Shown here: positions 32,083 through 42,160 of the stretch, piece by piece
Layout of the letters: every line of letters begins with the position of its first letter
Numbering within the stretch: position 1 is the stretch's first letter
Translations under genes and position numbers: made by a program
Origin: Theodoxus fluviatilis
Taxonomy: Eukaryota; Mollusca; Gastropoda; Cycloneritida; Neritidae
NCBI GenBank assembly: GCA_034096865.1
Contig: JAWQFJ010028206.1
Coordinates: forward strand, 5,001 to 69,000
Reading direction: 5' to 3'
DNA: 64,000 nucleotides
The notes under the pieces: model-generated
Told to the model about the DNA's origin: nothing
Seen by the model: only the letters and a program-made list of their open reading frames with translations
Databases searched by the model: none

Positions 32083-32965
32083 TACTAAACACCGCAATCC
32101 CCCGCAATCTCCCACAATCCCTCGCAATCCCCTGAAATCCCCCGCAATCCCCCCCAATATGAGTTATTATAAGTATTTGTTTGGTTTTTGGTTTTTGTTT
32201 GAACTGAATAAAAAAGTAGTTTGAAGCAACCCGAAGAATATCTCAGAGTTATACATCCCTTAGAAAACGTACACGATTGATGTGTGGTTTTTACTGTTTT
32301 TGTTAAGGAAATGGACCGAGAAAGCCGTGAGTCGAGTCGAGATGCATTCCGCTAGATTCACCTCGATAGCGATAGTGAGAGTGATGATGATTTTGAAGAT
32401 GCTTTATCAGATTTTGACCCAGACCGACTCAATCTGACGAGGATAGGCCTTCGACTAGCGGTGTGCATCAGCTTCGATCTCGATCGAGAAGCCTTACAAC
32501 TCGAAGTGGGCGTGGCAGACGAGCCAGCACAGGAAGGAGAAGCACATCATGCAGCTACAACCGATGTTGATGATGATGATGATGATGGATGAATTGAGGT
32601 GGATTACGGACAAATTGATAATGTTCCTACATTCACCGGTCAACGGGGTTTGAAAGTGACTGTTCCTCGTAACCAAACACCGAATGATTACTTCGAACTT
32701 TTTGTTGACGACAGAATGATTGATCTCATGGTGACTGAAACAAACAAATATGCTAATCACAGACTGCCACAGCATGAAGAAATGAATAATTAAATTATAA
32801 TTGATTGCAGGGAATTGCGGGGGATTTCAGGGGATTGCGGTTTTTAGTACTAAGTACTAAACACCGCAATCGATCCCCGCAATCCCCCCGCAATATGAGT
32901 TTTTATAAGTATTTGTTTGTTTTTTCGTTTTTGTTTGAACTGAATAAAAAAGTATTTTACATTTT
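32083..32965 (+). mobile_element. piggyBac-derived remnant with direct and inverted end repeats
   Basis: A ~120-140-bp sequence (AGTACTAAACACCGCAATC ... TATAAGTATTTGTTTG ... GAACTGAATAAAAAAGTA) occurs in direct orientation at 32083-32225 and 32845-32965, flanking the piggyBac fragment. The right copy abuts a near-perfect palindrome at ~32835-32885 (GATTGCGG ... CCGCAATC around TAGTACTAAGTACTA). Tandem CGCAATCCCC units lie at 32093-32158. Confidence 0.5.
32311..32793 (+). pseudogene. piggyBac transposase, N-terminal fragment
   Basis: From ATG 32311 the frame encodes a Ser/Asp-rich acidic leader (LDSDSESDDDFEDALSDFD), then the start of the piggyBac transposase domain: FTGQRGLKVTVPRNQTPNDY followed by FELFVDDRMIDLMVTETNKY. 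There are stops at ~32352 and ~32590 and the frame ends at 32793; the catalytic Asp residues and the C-terminal Cys-rich finger are absent. It is an internally deleted relic. Family assignment rests on the N-terminal domain pattern. Confidence 0.7.
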
Positions 32966-32984
32966 AGTTCATCTTGTTGTTGAT

Positions 32985-33270
32985 TTGAGTGAGTGAGTGA
33001 GTGAGTGAGTGAGTGATCAGTGAGTGAATGAGTGAGTGAGTGAGGGAGTGAGTGAGTGAGTGAGTGAGTGAGTGATTGAGTGAGTGAGTGAGTGAGTGAG
33101 TGAGTGAGTGAGTGAGTGAGTGAGTGAGTGAGTGAGTGAGTGAGTGAGTGAGTGAGTGAGTGAGTGAGTGAGTGAGTGAGTGAGTGAGTGAGTGAGTGAG
33201 TGAGTGAGTGAGTGAGTAAGTGAGTGAGTGAGTGAGTGAGTGACTATATAATTATGCTGGGTGGATGATT

Positions 33271-33326
<56 letters not shown>

Positions 33327-33363
33327 GACGACGACGACGACGACGACGATGATGATGATGATG
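32985..33363. repeat. (GAGT)n and (GAT)n/(GAC)n microsatellites
   Basis: (TGAG)n runs from 32985 to ~33241 with few interruptions, followed by (ATG)n at 33268-33324 and (ACG)n then (ATG)n to ~33363. The poly-Met frame here is an artefact of the repeat. Confidence 0.9.
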
Positions 33364-34091
33364 ACGTCACGCCTAAGTGAATGTCGGCATACAGACGCTA
33401 CAATATTGGTTTCAGACTGCCGCCAAACGCGCGAGACAATTTTCTACTTACGCGAGTATAAAGTCAACATCTCACCCAAAAGTGAAACGTGAGCATTCAA
33501 ACACACAAATTATCAATCCTGTCATAACCCTGTCCTTTCGTGAACATAAACTTGTCACACACAAGATGTATGCAAAACCCAGGTAAAAAAATCAAATACG
33601 CATACACTAAACATGCAGTAATTGAGTTTTGATGCGAGACCACGACACTCCCCGCAGGTGTTTTGTTTGCATTGTAAAGTTTGAGTACTAGCTGTAAGTG
33701 TAAAAATGGTCAGTTATTAATATAATCGGTGATTTTAGTTGTAATGAAACTTTTTGTGTGTTTTAATGCCATTTTCTTGTCATCATCGACCCGATCTTAT
33801 AAGTTAGGCCTATACATTACGCCGTGCGGGCAAGTTGATCACTCATCCACTCGATGATAGTGAATTTTCTGTCCTCGCTAGACCAGGGAAACGAAATTGT
33901 CAATTCAAGCCAGAACTAAACAGTTATCTGCTGCTACTCATTCGAGCTTTACATGACACAGTACTGTTTTCCACCCCCACATACATGTACTTTGAGCGAT
34001 CTAGTAAAGATCTAGTATTCAGTGCAGACGGTTCGAGAATCGACCGGAACTAGGTGGTTCTACCAGAGACACTATAATATAATGGACTGCT
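33364..34091. other. Unassigned stretch
   Basis: A 72-codon frame at 33835-34053 has no recognised domain and no ATG with context. I see no repeat or signal that I can support. Confidence 0.45.
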
Positions 34092-34859
34092 TGTAACGAC
34101 CCAAAGTATGAACCGACCCAAAGTATGAACCGGAAATCGTCGCAGAGTTATCTGCTCGGGACGTGCTGAAATTTCAACTCTGAAAAGAGACGGCACCCGC
34201 CACACCGCCTGACTGGCTTGGCACGCCCGGGGAGTTATGCTAAGATCCGGCCGCGTTAATATATCTGCGTTTTGTGACAAACGTCTTGCTCGGCGGTACT
34301 GTACTCCATGCACCTTAACGGTCCGCGTGATTCGAGTGTAATCTTAAGCTAAACGACGTTTATTGACGCTGCTGAAATGGTCAAAGTCGGAAACATTCGG
34401 AACGTCGTTTAGCTTAAGATTACACCCGAATCACGCGGACCGTTAAGGTGCATGGAGTACAGTACCGCCGAGCAAGACGTTTGTCACAAAACGCAGATAT
34501 ATTAACGCGGCCGGATCTTAGCATAACTCCCCGGGCGTGCCAAGTCAGTCAACGGTCGCGTTTTTTAAAACCAGACTACAAATAGACTACAGGGAGGTGA
34601 CTCCCATATTATTTCCGGCAGGGGAGACGGCTTTGCACGGGGAAAAAACTTTTTTGAACGCTACATTATGTGTTAAACGACACAACTGCACCAAAAACAC
34701 AAAAACTCGTAAAGCAACTAATGCATCGTTTGTCGGGATATATTCCATGCGAAGAACAGGTGCAGGAGCGTCAAAACCCATGAAAAGAGAGCCGAGCAGA
34801 TAACTCTGCGACGATTTCCGGTTCATACTTTGGGTCGGTTCATACTTTGGGTCGTTACA
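34092..34859. mobile_element. Foldback DNA element (768 bp) with duplicated terminal motif and palindromic core
   Basis: The ends TGTAACGACCC and GGGTCGTTACA form ~67-bp inverted repeats in which CGACCCAAAGTATGAACC is present twice. CTGCT flanks it at 34087-34091 and 34860-34864, a perfect 5-bp target duplication. The core 34209-34545 is a second, longer palindrome (CACGCCCGGGGAGTTATGC arms), shared with 28858-29188. There is no coding capacity. The superfamily is uncertain. Confidence 0.75.
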
Positions 34860-34864
34860 CTGCT

Positions 34865-36260
34865 GACTTGACCTCTCAGTGTTTAGTCTAAATATAGTCG
34901 CAGTGCTGTCTGCTCAGCTCCGCCTTTCCTCGGTCAACGACCATTTCCGGTTTCCGATGTTGTTACTATAGTATCTCTGAATGGAGCAGCTAATCGAGGA
35001 GATACCTGAGGTAAGTACGCAGCATTTACTGAAAATAAGTAGTTGAAAAGAAAGAATGAACATTGAAATAGTATATTATACATAACTTTCAATCTATAGC
35101 TACATTAGCTCGGACAGTGTAGATGAGTGTAAAATATATGACCGAGATAGCACACGAAAGACAAAGAGCGAGTGGACGCTTCATGAAGTCAGTTGGCAAT
35201 GATGTTATCAATCAGAAAATATTTTTTTAATAAGCAGGATGGTGTTCTAAGTCAGAGGCACTGCTGCTAAACGTTCTTAAACGTATGTGAAATGCTGAGC
35301 ACCATTGCACTCCACTTGTCTTCTACATAGCGGCATAGCAGTCAGTACATGTGCAAACGCGTTGTCTGCTCTCTGATGCGCGCATACCATCACTGGCGCT
35401 AACACGATGACTCCCAAGTGAGGAACCTACTCCTCGCTCGCTCTCATTCAGGATCGTTGTGTTTTCTTATTCTGTGGAAGGACAGCCCTCTATTTCGGCC
35501 TTTGCAGGCTCCGCAACCAACAATTGCACAGTTATTTTCTGGCATGTTCTGTCAAAACCCTCTGAATCCCACAGACGTAGAGTAGCTGGAATGGTTCCAC
35601 TGTGCTTTTAAGCAGACGCTACGTCAAAGAACACACTTCATATTCAACGAATTGTCAGTCCAACTTCAACCTCTGACTCTACAATCCGTAAATTACATCA
35701 TGTCATTGCACAACTGAATTCAGCTAGAGAGGATAAAGCACAGCACAAGAAATAACCATTACCTTCTATTGCTGTGTGGACAATGGAACCTGCCTAGACT
35801 TAGACCGGAAGAGAGCAGTGACTGAGCGCTGGTTTTCTGCGCGAGACGGCACTGGCAGACGCGTTTCGCACAGACAGCTATCCAGTTACTATAGTATCTC
35901 TGGTTCTACCTAACGCGTTGTTTTTCGACAGAGAGCACCGAGGATAACTCCTGCAGGGTACGATAAATAGAATGTCCTATAGCACGGGCAAATTTTTTGC
36001 ATGCTAAGTAATTTGCAGAATGAAAAAAAATGAACTCACCTGCAAAAATAGCTCATACAACAGCAAATCTGTCGTTTGTCGGGAGAAATTTCCCACAAAA
36101 ACATCTGTGATAACGGAGTCCATATATATAAATAGCAACAATTGGGAGGTGACTCTCTGATGACTTCCGTCGACTTTATAGCACGGGCGATTTTTTGTGT
36201 GCACGCTATACGGCCTACAGCCTTTGGTGATAAAATTTCTTTGCATGGTTGCAACTACAA
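34865..36260. other. Mostly unassigned; THAP-element flank fragment at 35930-36250
   Basis: 34865-35929 has no ORF or recognised repeat. 35930-36250 resembles the upstream parts of the THAP relics (GGGAGAAATTTCCCACAAAA, GGAGGTGACTCTCTGATGACTTCC) in minus orientation, so a third, shorter copy is likely. Confidence 0.4.
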
Positions 36261-36419
36261 AACTGGATAACAGATAACCTCCAAAATGTAATGAAATATT
36301 CCTTGGATAAAATCATGACCGTGCACCAAATTCCATCAGATTCCGTTTTGAACTTTTGAAGTCATTTTGCCGAATAGAAAACGAACCAACTAACTACCGA
36401 ACTAAAGACCCAACTGAAA

Positions 36420-37310
36420 CAAGAAGGGCAAAGCCCATACGACTCACATGCTTGACCTTGACCTTTATATAACCTTGACCTTCAGGTGACCTTCAAGGTC
36501 AAGGTCAAACAACTAAACCTACCAATTACATCATACACTAATAAATGCTTTACACATTTTTCCTAACAAAATACATGTGACCTTGACCCAAGGTCAAGGT
36601 CATCCAAGGTCATGCAACACAAAGCTGTTAATTCAAGACATAGGAAGCACAATGGTGCTTATTGGCACTTTCTACCATGAGATATAGTCACTTTTAGTGG
36701 TTCACTACCCCATTTTGGTCACATTTCATAAGGGTCAAAGTGACCTTGACCTTGATGATATGTGACCAAATGTGTCTCATGATGAAAGTATAACATGTGC
36801 CCCACATAATTATTAAGTTTGAAACAGTTATCTTCCATAGTTCAGGGTCAAGGTCACTTCAAAATATGTACACAATCCAACTTTGAAGAGCTCCTGTGAC
36901 CTTGACCTTGAAGCAAGGTCAACCAAACTGGTATCAAAAGATAGGGCTTGCTTTGCCCTATATACCACTTGTAGCTAAGGTCGCCATTCTCAATAACGTG
37001 GGAGAAAATTGGGAAAATGTGAAAAATGACTGTTTTTGAGACCACATTTATGGCTCCTGTGACCTTGACCTTGAAGCAAGGTCAAGTCACTATGTATGTT
37101 TTTTGAGGCCTTGTCATCATACACCATCATGCCACATTTGGTGTTGATAGACTTAATAGTCTCCGAGAAAAATCCAACGTTTAAGTTTTTTACGCCCGGA
37201 CGGACGGACGCCCGGACGGACGGACGGACGGACGGACGGACGGACGCCCGGACGGACGGACGGACGACACGGCTCAGTACATAGACTCACTTTTGCTTCG
37301 CATGTGAGTC
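36420..37310 (+). mobile_element. Hairpin-ended GGTCAA repeat, copy 3 (891 bp)
   Basis: A clean single-unit copy: CAAGAAGGGCAAAGCCCATACGACTCACATGC at the start; TGACCTTGACCTTGA at 36741-36755; a (CGGACGGA)n block at ~37195-37265; and the GACTCACTTTTGCTTCGCATGTGAGTC hairpin plus an A run at the end. It lies 34 bp downstream of the flippase exon on that gene's strand. Confidence 0.8.
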
Positions 37311-37343
37311 AAAAATAACCTCCTTGGTGGAGGTAACGACTAC

Positions 37344-37466
37344 CTTAATGCCTGCCTCTCTCAAGGCCTGGATGGTCTCCATCACGTTGTCTTGGAGCTT
37401 GTCCTCGATGGCCGTGGCCCCCACGATGGTGAAGTCATTCTCCACTTCTTCCAGGACTGCAGCAGT
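37344..37466 (-). CDS. P4-ATPase (phospholipid flippase) internal exon
   Basis: The minus strand encodes 41 codons in phase 0, including FTIVGATAIEDKLQDNVMET and IQALREAGIK, the conserved P4-ATPase segment just before the WVLTGDK hinge motif. It is bounded by an acceptor (pyrimidine-rich CTCTCGTCCCCCAG, with a CCTAAAT branch-like site upstream) and a donor AAG followed by GTAGTC. P4-ATPases are P-type pumps that move aminophospholipids from the outer to the inner membrane leaflet. No neighbouring exon is visible in the window, so introns on both sides are long and filled with mobile DNA. The class within P4 cannot be set from 41 residues. Confidence 0.75.
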
Positions 37467-38086
37467 CTGGGGGACGAGAGTTTTTCATTTAGGATTTTTT
37501 AAGAGTTGAAAGAGGTTGGCTTATTTTATAGAGTGAGTGCGGGTTGTTTTTCGTTCCTACTTCTTTTTCATTCTTCCTTCCTTCCTTTCGTCAAATACTC
37601 TCTTGCACAGATATGTTTAATTTAGGAAAAACTCTTCATGGAAACTGTTAGATGCGGTCAGTGCATGCAGTGCGCGTTTGTTCGCTTAATTGTCCGTCCA
37701 AGCGTGCATGTGTACAGGAGTGAGCATGTGTGCACGTACATGTGCGTATGTGTGTGTGTGTGTATGGAACATCACTTACTTTAGGAGAGCACACTACAAT
37801 GGACCGGGCATGTGAATCATCAACAGGGAAAGAATGAGTTGTGAGATCATACAGGTGGCAGTGATTATGGACACATTTGTAGTGGACTGCTACTCAAGCT
37901 AAATCATGAAGTATCCCCCATTGTGCCAAAGAATTCGTGACACGGGGCACGAGTGCCGAGTGGTTGTGCTGATATGGCGTCACTGGGCAGCATTCACAAT
38001 CGATCTGTGAGTGGACTGTGGATGACAGGACTGTCATCACACGTAGAAAGAGCAGTGGCACGTCACTTTTCTGTGAGCGCCGATTG
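37467..38086. other. Probable intron sequence, nothing recognised
   Basis: Unique-looking DNA between the flippase exon and the LTR retrotransposon, with a short (GT)n near 37745. No exon is supported. Confidence 0.5.
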
Positions 38087-38091
38087 GCTCC

Positions 38092-39290
38092 TGTGACGTA
38101 CTTGTTCTTTAATCAAATGGCTTGTTTAAATGTCTAGGGGAAGAACTAAAGCACGCACCTTCATTCCTCCATTCAAACGCTAGATGGTAATTGTCTGGCA
38201 ATGAAGCAATGGCGAAACCAAAATCAATTCAAAGGAAGTAGTTTAATTTTCAGGATGCATTTACCCGTGAAAGGTGAATGGGCGTCAAGCGCCACAAAAA
38301 TGCATAGAATGCAAGTAGAAGCAATCAATTCATTTCAACAACTTGCAGTGAGACATGGGAAAAGAAACAAACAATGGAAAGAAATAGGTCTGCCCGAGCC
38401 GAGGTAATTAACTAAGTGTACTTAGCTGACCCTTTCGATGAAATCGTGGAGTTGGAGAAGCACGGACTTATACCCCGCGCCTATCGCGCCAGCACAGGGG
38501 TTGAAATTGGGGGGAGGGGGGGGTCTGAGTGCACCGACATTGCAGCCGGTGACCCGGGAGGAAAATCACCACAGTCGATGAAAACAGTTGAACTTGGCAT
38601 TCTTTCGTTCTCTCTCTCTCTCTCTCTCTCTCTGGCATTTCTTCTTCTTCTGGGTCGTGTCGAGGGAACTGGCTCCTCCTTCTTCTTCTTCTTCTTCTTC
38701 TTCGGAAAGGAGTCGGTCTGCTTTCCAACAAGACAGGCCACCACACTTCAGCAAAGCAAGCAAGCAGGCTGGCAGGCAAGCTGGCTGTTCACCATTCCAC
38801 CACCCCCTGGCAGAGGGGTTCGCTTCCAGCCGGTTCCGGGCAGGCTGAGGTTTCTCACTAATATCATTCTGCGTTTCTATATGGCCACCGCCAAGTGTAA
38901 ACCTAACAAGCAGGGCGCCAGCATCTTCACGGACACTGCTTTTGCTGAAAATAAATGTTATGACGCCACGAGCATCCGGCGACACTCGCTTAAATGCCTT
39001 CACTGACGTCACCAAGTTCAGTCAGTCCAATCACCACTGTTCATCCCACTCCACTCTGACTGGTCAATTCACAAGTTGAAAGTCACAGGTTGGTCAGCGT
39101 GAAAACGCCAGTGGAGTCCACTACACTCGTAACACTTTCAAGTCATTCACCTACACAGGGGTCAATTCTTTACTGACACCGGCTCAGGGCAATGAAAAAA
39201 ACCGCTAAAGCTACGGCTCAGCAGACGCATGTTAAACATTTCTAGTAATACTAATAACCAGAAGGCATGAAAAAACATTGTCTCGCCACA
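38092..39290 (-). repeat. 3' LTR of the Gag-only element
   Basis: Reading on the minus strand it begins TGTGGCGAGACAATG and ends ACGTCACA. It contains GA-rich tracts (GAGA)n and (GAA)n at 38610-38705. It differs from the other LTR by about four substitutions and two indels. Confidence 0.9.
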
Positions 39291-39300
39291 CCTCCCTTCC
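39291..39300 (-). promoter_or_regulatory. Polypurine tract
   Basis: GGAAGGGAGG on the minus strand directly abuts the 3' LTR, the site where plus-strand DNA synthesis is primed. Confidence 0.75.
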
Positions 39301-39779
39301 ATAATGAGAAAAATGTTATGGATATGACATTTTTCACAGTTCACAATTCAATCAAGAAAACAGCCAAAACTCTCAAAACAACAGGAGACCCCGGGTTACG
39401 TGGTCTATTTTACCACTAGGATAGTCGGTACAGAAATAATCAAAGAGGACTACATCAGCCTCACTCAACAATACCTAACATTCCGTTAACCCGACCACCT
39501 CCCAGGAGTGATGTCTCCCTTTCACTGGTTTTACACCCTAAGTCCAACCCCATCACACCGCACCACCACCTCAAACTTTAAACTGAACCTCCATGGGTTT
39601 AGGATTATACAACTAATAATCATAACAGGGTTAGTCTCAATTAGTCGCCTTTTACGACACGTGCAACTGCACGGTGGGCCAATTCTTGTTCCCCGCACCC
39701 ACAGGGGTAAGAGAAAACCAATTTCCTCTAACATCAAACAGGAACACCTCAAAACTCTTTCCCCTTTTCAGGGCACCAC

Positions 39780-39830
39780 TCACAATAATCGGGATAGAGC
39801 ATCGGCCACAACATCGGCCCACAAAACTCC
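39780..39830 (-). pseudogene. RNase H C-terminal tail, last remnant of pol
   Basis: The minus strand reads DVVADALSRLL followed by a stop at 39780-39782. VADALSR is the hallmark at the end of the Ty3-type RNase H domain. It is out of frame with the ORF upstream and cut off from any other RNase H sequence, so it marks the right edge of the pol deletion. That a stop follows at once suggests RNase H was the last pol domain. Confidence 0.6.
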
Positions 39831-39931
39831 CACACTCCATCCATCACCTTCTCTGCACAGCACACTCCAATAAACAGCCAAACACATCAACTCTTTCTCA
39901 TTCCCACACCCATTCATTCCTCTCTCTGAAT

Positions 39932-40711
39932 TTAGCCTTTTTTCCTCTTCCTCCAGTCAAACCATTTTCTCTCCCTGTGGCTCGCCTCTCCGAGACTCAC
40001 ACCACCACATGCAACCTCTCCCATCTCCATTCCTTCCTCTCCCACATCCTCCAACTCCACACCAGTCTTCCCACAAGACTCATGCTCAACTTCCGCACAC
40101 TTCTCCTTCCGCCGGGTGGAACACATCAACACCCCACTCTCAGTCTCATCCTTCATCACACCTCCGAGCACTAAGGGCTCACAAGGGAGAACTCCATTCC
40201 CTTCCTCCTCACACTGACTCTCCTCAGTCAGGCCTACGAGCGCTACAGGCTCTCTCGTCTCACACGAGACACACACAGTCTCCTCAGGAGCAACAACCTT
40301 CTCACACCGACTCTCCTCAGCAACAGCCTCCTCACACTGACTCTCCTCAGCAGCAACCTCCTCACACTGACTCTCCTCAGCAACAATCTCCTCACACCGA
40401 CTCTCCTCAGCAACAACCTCCTCAGCAACAACAACCTCTTCAGCAACAACAACCTCCTCAGCAACAACAACCTCCTCAGCAACAACAACCTCCTCACAGC
40501 CTCCCATCAAGACCATCTTCCGACTCATTATCATACCCACTCCTGAGGCTGAGGGTTCCCACTGCTCCAACACTCCAACCACCGCAGGACCGCGATATTT
40601 CTTAAAGGATGCCAACAAAGCTCTCTCCTCCTGATAGGGTCTAGGACTCTCGCACAACGGTCCACTCTCATCAGGCACCACACACAGCTTTCTTGCCGCG
40701 GATACACACCG
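39932..40711 (-). CDS. In-frame ORF downstream of gag UGA (ORF2), Glu/Val repeat protein
   Basis: Directly after the gag TGA the same frame stays open for 259 codons to TAA at 39932-39934. It has no ATG near its start, so it would need read-through. Residues ~80-155 are tandem repeats of EEVVVA (18 nt) and VAEESQCEE (27 nt), all multiples of three. The end is basic (WFDWRKRKKG). No protease or other pol domain is recognised. It may be the start of pol or a Gag extension. The in-frame repeats in an element with near-identical LTRs suggest that it is still translated. Confidence 0.5.
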   Translation of the reverse strand, partial: RCVSAARKLCVVPDESGPLCESPRPYQEERALLASFKKYRGPAVVGVLEQWEPSASGVGMIMSRKMVLMGGCEEVVVAEEVVVAEEVVVAEEVVVAEEVVAEESRCEEIVAEESQCEEVAAEESQCEEAVAEESRCEKVVAPEETVCVSCETREPVALVGLTEESQCEEEGNGVLPCEPLVLGGVMKDETESGVLMCSTRRKEKCAEVEHESCGKTGVELEDVGEEGMEMGEVACGGVSLGEASHRERKWFDWRKRKKG

Positions 40712-41896
40712 TCAGGTATCTCGTTTCACTCCCACTCGGCAGTCACGACTCCTGTGTCCCATCCTTCCACAACTAAAGCATGTGGTATTTTTAAGTGGTT
40801 GACCTACACTTCTTCGCTCATCCTGCCTCCCTTCCTCCCGACTCTTCCCATGACCACTTCCCACATGAAGCAAATGGTAGTCGTCTGCCAACGAAGCTGC
40901 CTGGTCAATCCCCTCTACCTTCCTCTCCCCTAGGTAGACTCGAATCTCATCCGACACCGAGTTCTCGAACTGCTCCATCATAAACACCTGTTTCAGACGA
41001 TCCAAATCAGCAGATGCCTCAACAGCCACACACCATCTGTCAAACGTGCCATGCAATCGATATGCAAAGTCCCTGAACGACTCTCTCTCTCCCTTCTTGC
41101 AATTCCGGAATTTCTGTCTATAGGCTTCAGAAGTGAGAGCATACTTCTTCAGAACTTCAGCTTTCAATGTCGCATAATCAGTCTCTTCTTTGGGCAAAGT
41201 GGTGTAAACTTCCGCAGCTTTACCAATCAGAACGCTACCCACTATGACAGTCCAATTCTTCCTCTGCCACCTCAAACTCTCAGCTTGCTTCTCAAATGCC
41301 GCGAAAAACCCTTCCACATTCATCTCAGAAAACACCGGAACTCCTGTATATCTTCTCAAATCAATCTCACCCTCTCTCTCCCTCCTAACCCTTTCTTCCT
41401 CCTCTTTTTCCATCCTCTCTCTCTCTATCTCCACCTTGCTCTTTTCTATCGCCAATTTCTCTCTCTCCAGCTTCTCAGATTCTATCCTGGCTCTCTCTGC
41501 CGCCTCCATCTTCTCTCTTTCCAACCTTTCAGCCGCTTCCACTTCCAATTTCTTCTCTCTCTCACTCGCTTCTATTCTCTTCAATTCCACCTCCCTATCC
41601 AAGTTCTTCATTCTCTCAGCTGACTCTATTTCCATCTTGCGCATCTCCCATTCATGCTGCCTTTGTTTTTCCTCAGTCGTCTCTCTCTCCCTCCTCCTTA
41701 CCCCATCTGGATCTATCTTCAGCACATTCTCCTCAGCCTTCCTATCATCCACGTACTTAATCAGAACTTCTTGCATGCCGGCCTTCGAAGTCCCTTTGCT
41801 GACATCCAGACCATATCTCTCAATCATCCCTTCCAAACCCTGTTTATCCCAGGACAAAATCTCCGACAACGTCGGCCATTCTCCTTTCTCCGCCAT
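40712..41896 (-). CDS. gag: Gag polyprotein of the LTR retrotransposon
   Basis: ATG 41896 opens 394 codons ending in TGA at 40712-40714; the frame extends 12 codons upstream but has no ATG there except this one. Order: N-terminal helical part (MAEKGEWPTLSEILSWDKQG), a long charged coiled coil (about residues 70-185), a capsid-like region with SCAN-type features (FRDFAYRLHGTFDRW ... MMEQFENSV), and a C-terminal zinc knuckle CFSCGRMGHRSRDC of the C-x2-C-x4-H-x4-C type. Gag forms the particle that packages element RNA. SCAN-like capsid regions point to the Gmr1-like branch of Ty3 elements. The frame is intact. Confidence 0.85.
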   Translation of the reverse strand: MAEKGEWPTLSEILSWDKQGLEGMIERYGLDVSKGTSKAGMQEVLIKYVDDRKAEENVLKIDPDGVRRRERETTEEKQRQHEWEMRKMEIESAERMKNLDREVELKRIEASEREKKLEVEAAERLEREKMEAAERARIESEKLEREKLAIEKSKVEIERERMEKEEEERVRREREGEIDLRRYTGVPVFSEMNVEGFFAAFEKQAESLRWQRKNWTVIVGSVLIGKAAEVYTTLPKEETDYATLKAEVLKKYALTSEAYRQKFRNCKKGERESFRDFAYRLHGTFDRWCVAVEASADLDRLKQVFMMEQFENSVSDEIRVYLGERKVEGIDQAASLADDYHLLHVGSGHGKSREEGRQDERRSVGQPLKNTTCFSCGRMGHRSRDCRVGVKRDT

Positions 41897-42160
41897 GACT
41901 AGTGTATCAACTCCCCAAACACTAAAGAGCAAACTAGCAAACTTCCCACACCAATTACCTACTCAATTCTTAAGAATAGTCAAATCAAATACTAAGCAAG
42001 GTCACACAAACAGCAAGGCATGAGAGCAATCAAGGTGAATCGAAAACAAAAATGGCAGTTCAGGTCATGTCACAACACTCCCGCTCAAGGCACAGACACT
42101 CCAGACTTAACTGTAAAACATGAATTCAGATTTACTTTACTTATTGCATTTCGTTCACTT

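Noticed and set aside
33265..33492. Poly-Met ORF
   Set aside because: It is a (ATG)n microsatellite with no domain beyond it.
38416..39006. ORFs inside the LTRs, both strands
   Set aside because: They follow (CT)n and (CTT)n tracts and are not in frame with any element protein. LTRs are otherwise non-coding.
40009..40605. Gln/Pro/His-rich plus-strand ORF
   Set aside because: It is antisense to the repeat region of ORF2 in the Gag-only element.
41051..42023. Plus-strand Leu/Ser/Phe-rich ORFs
   Set aside because: They are antisense to the Gag coiled coil, whose Glu/Arg codons give Leu/Ser on the other strand.
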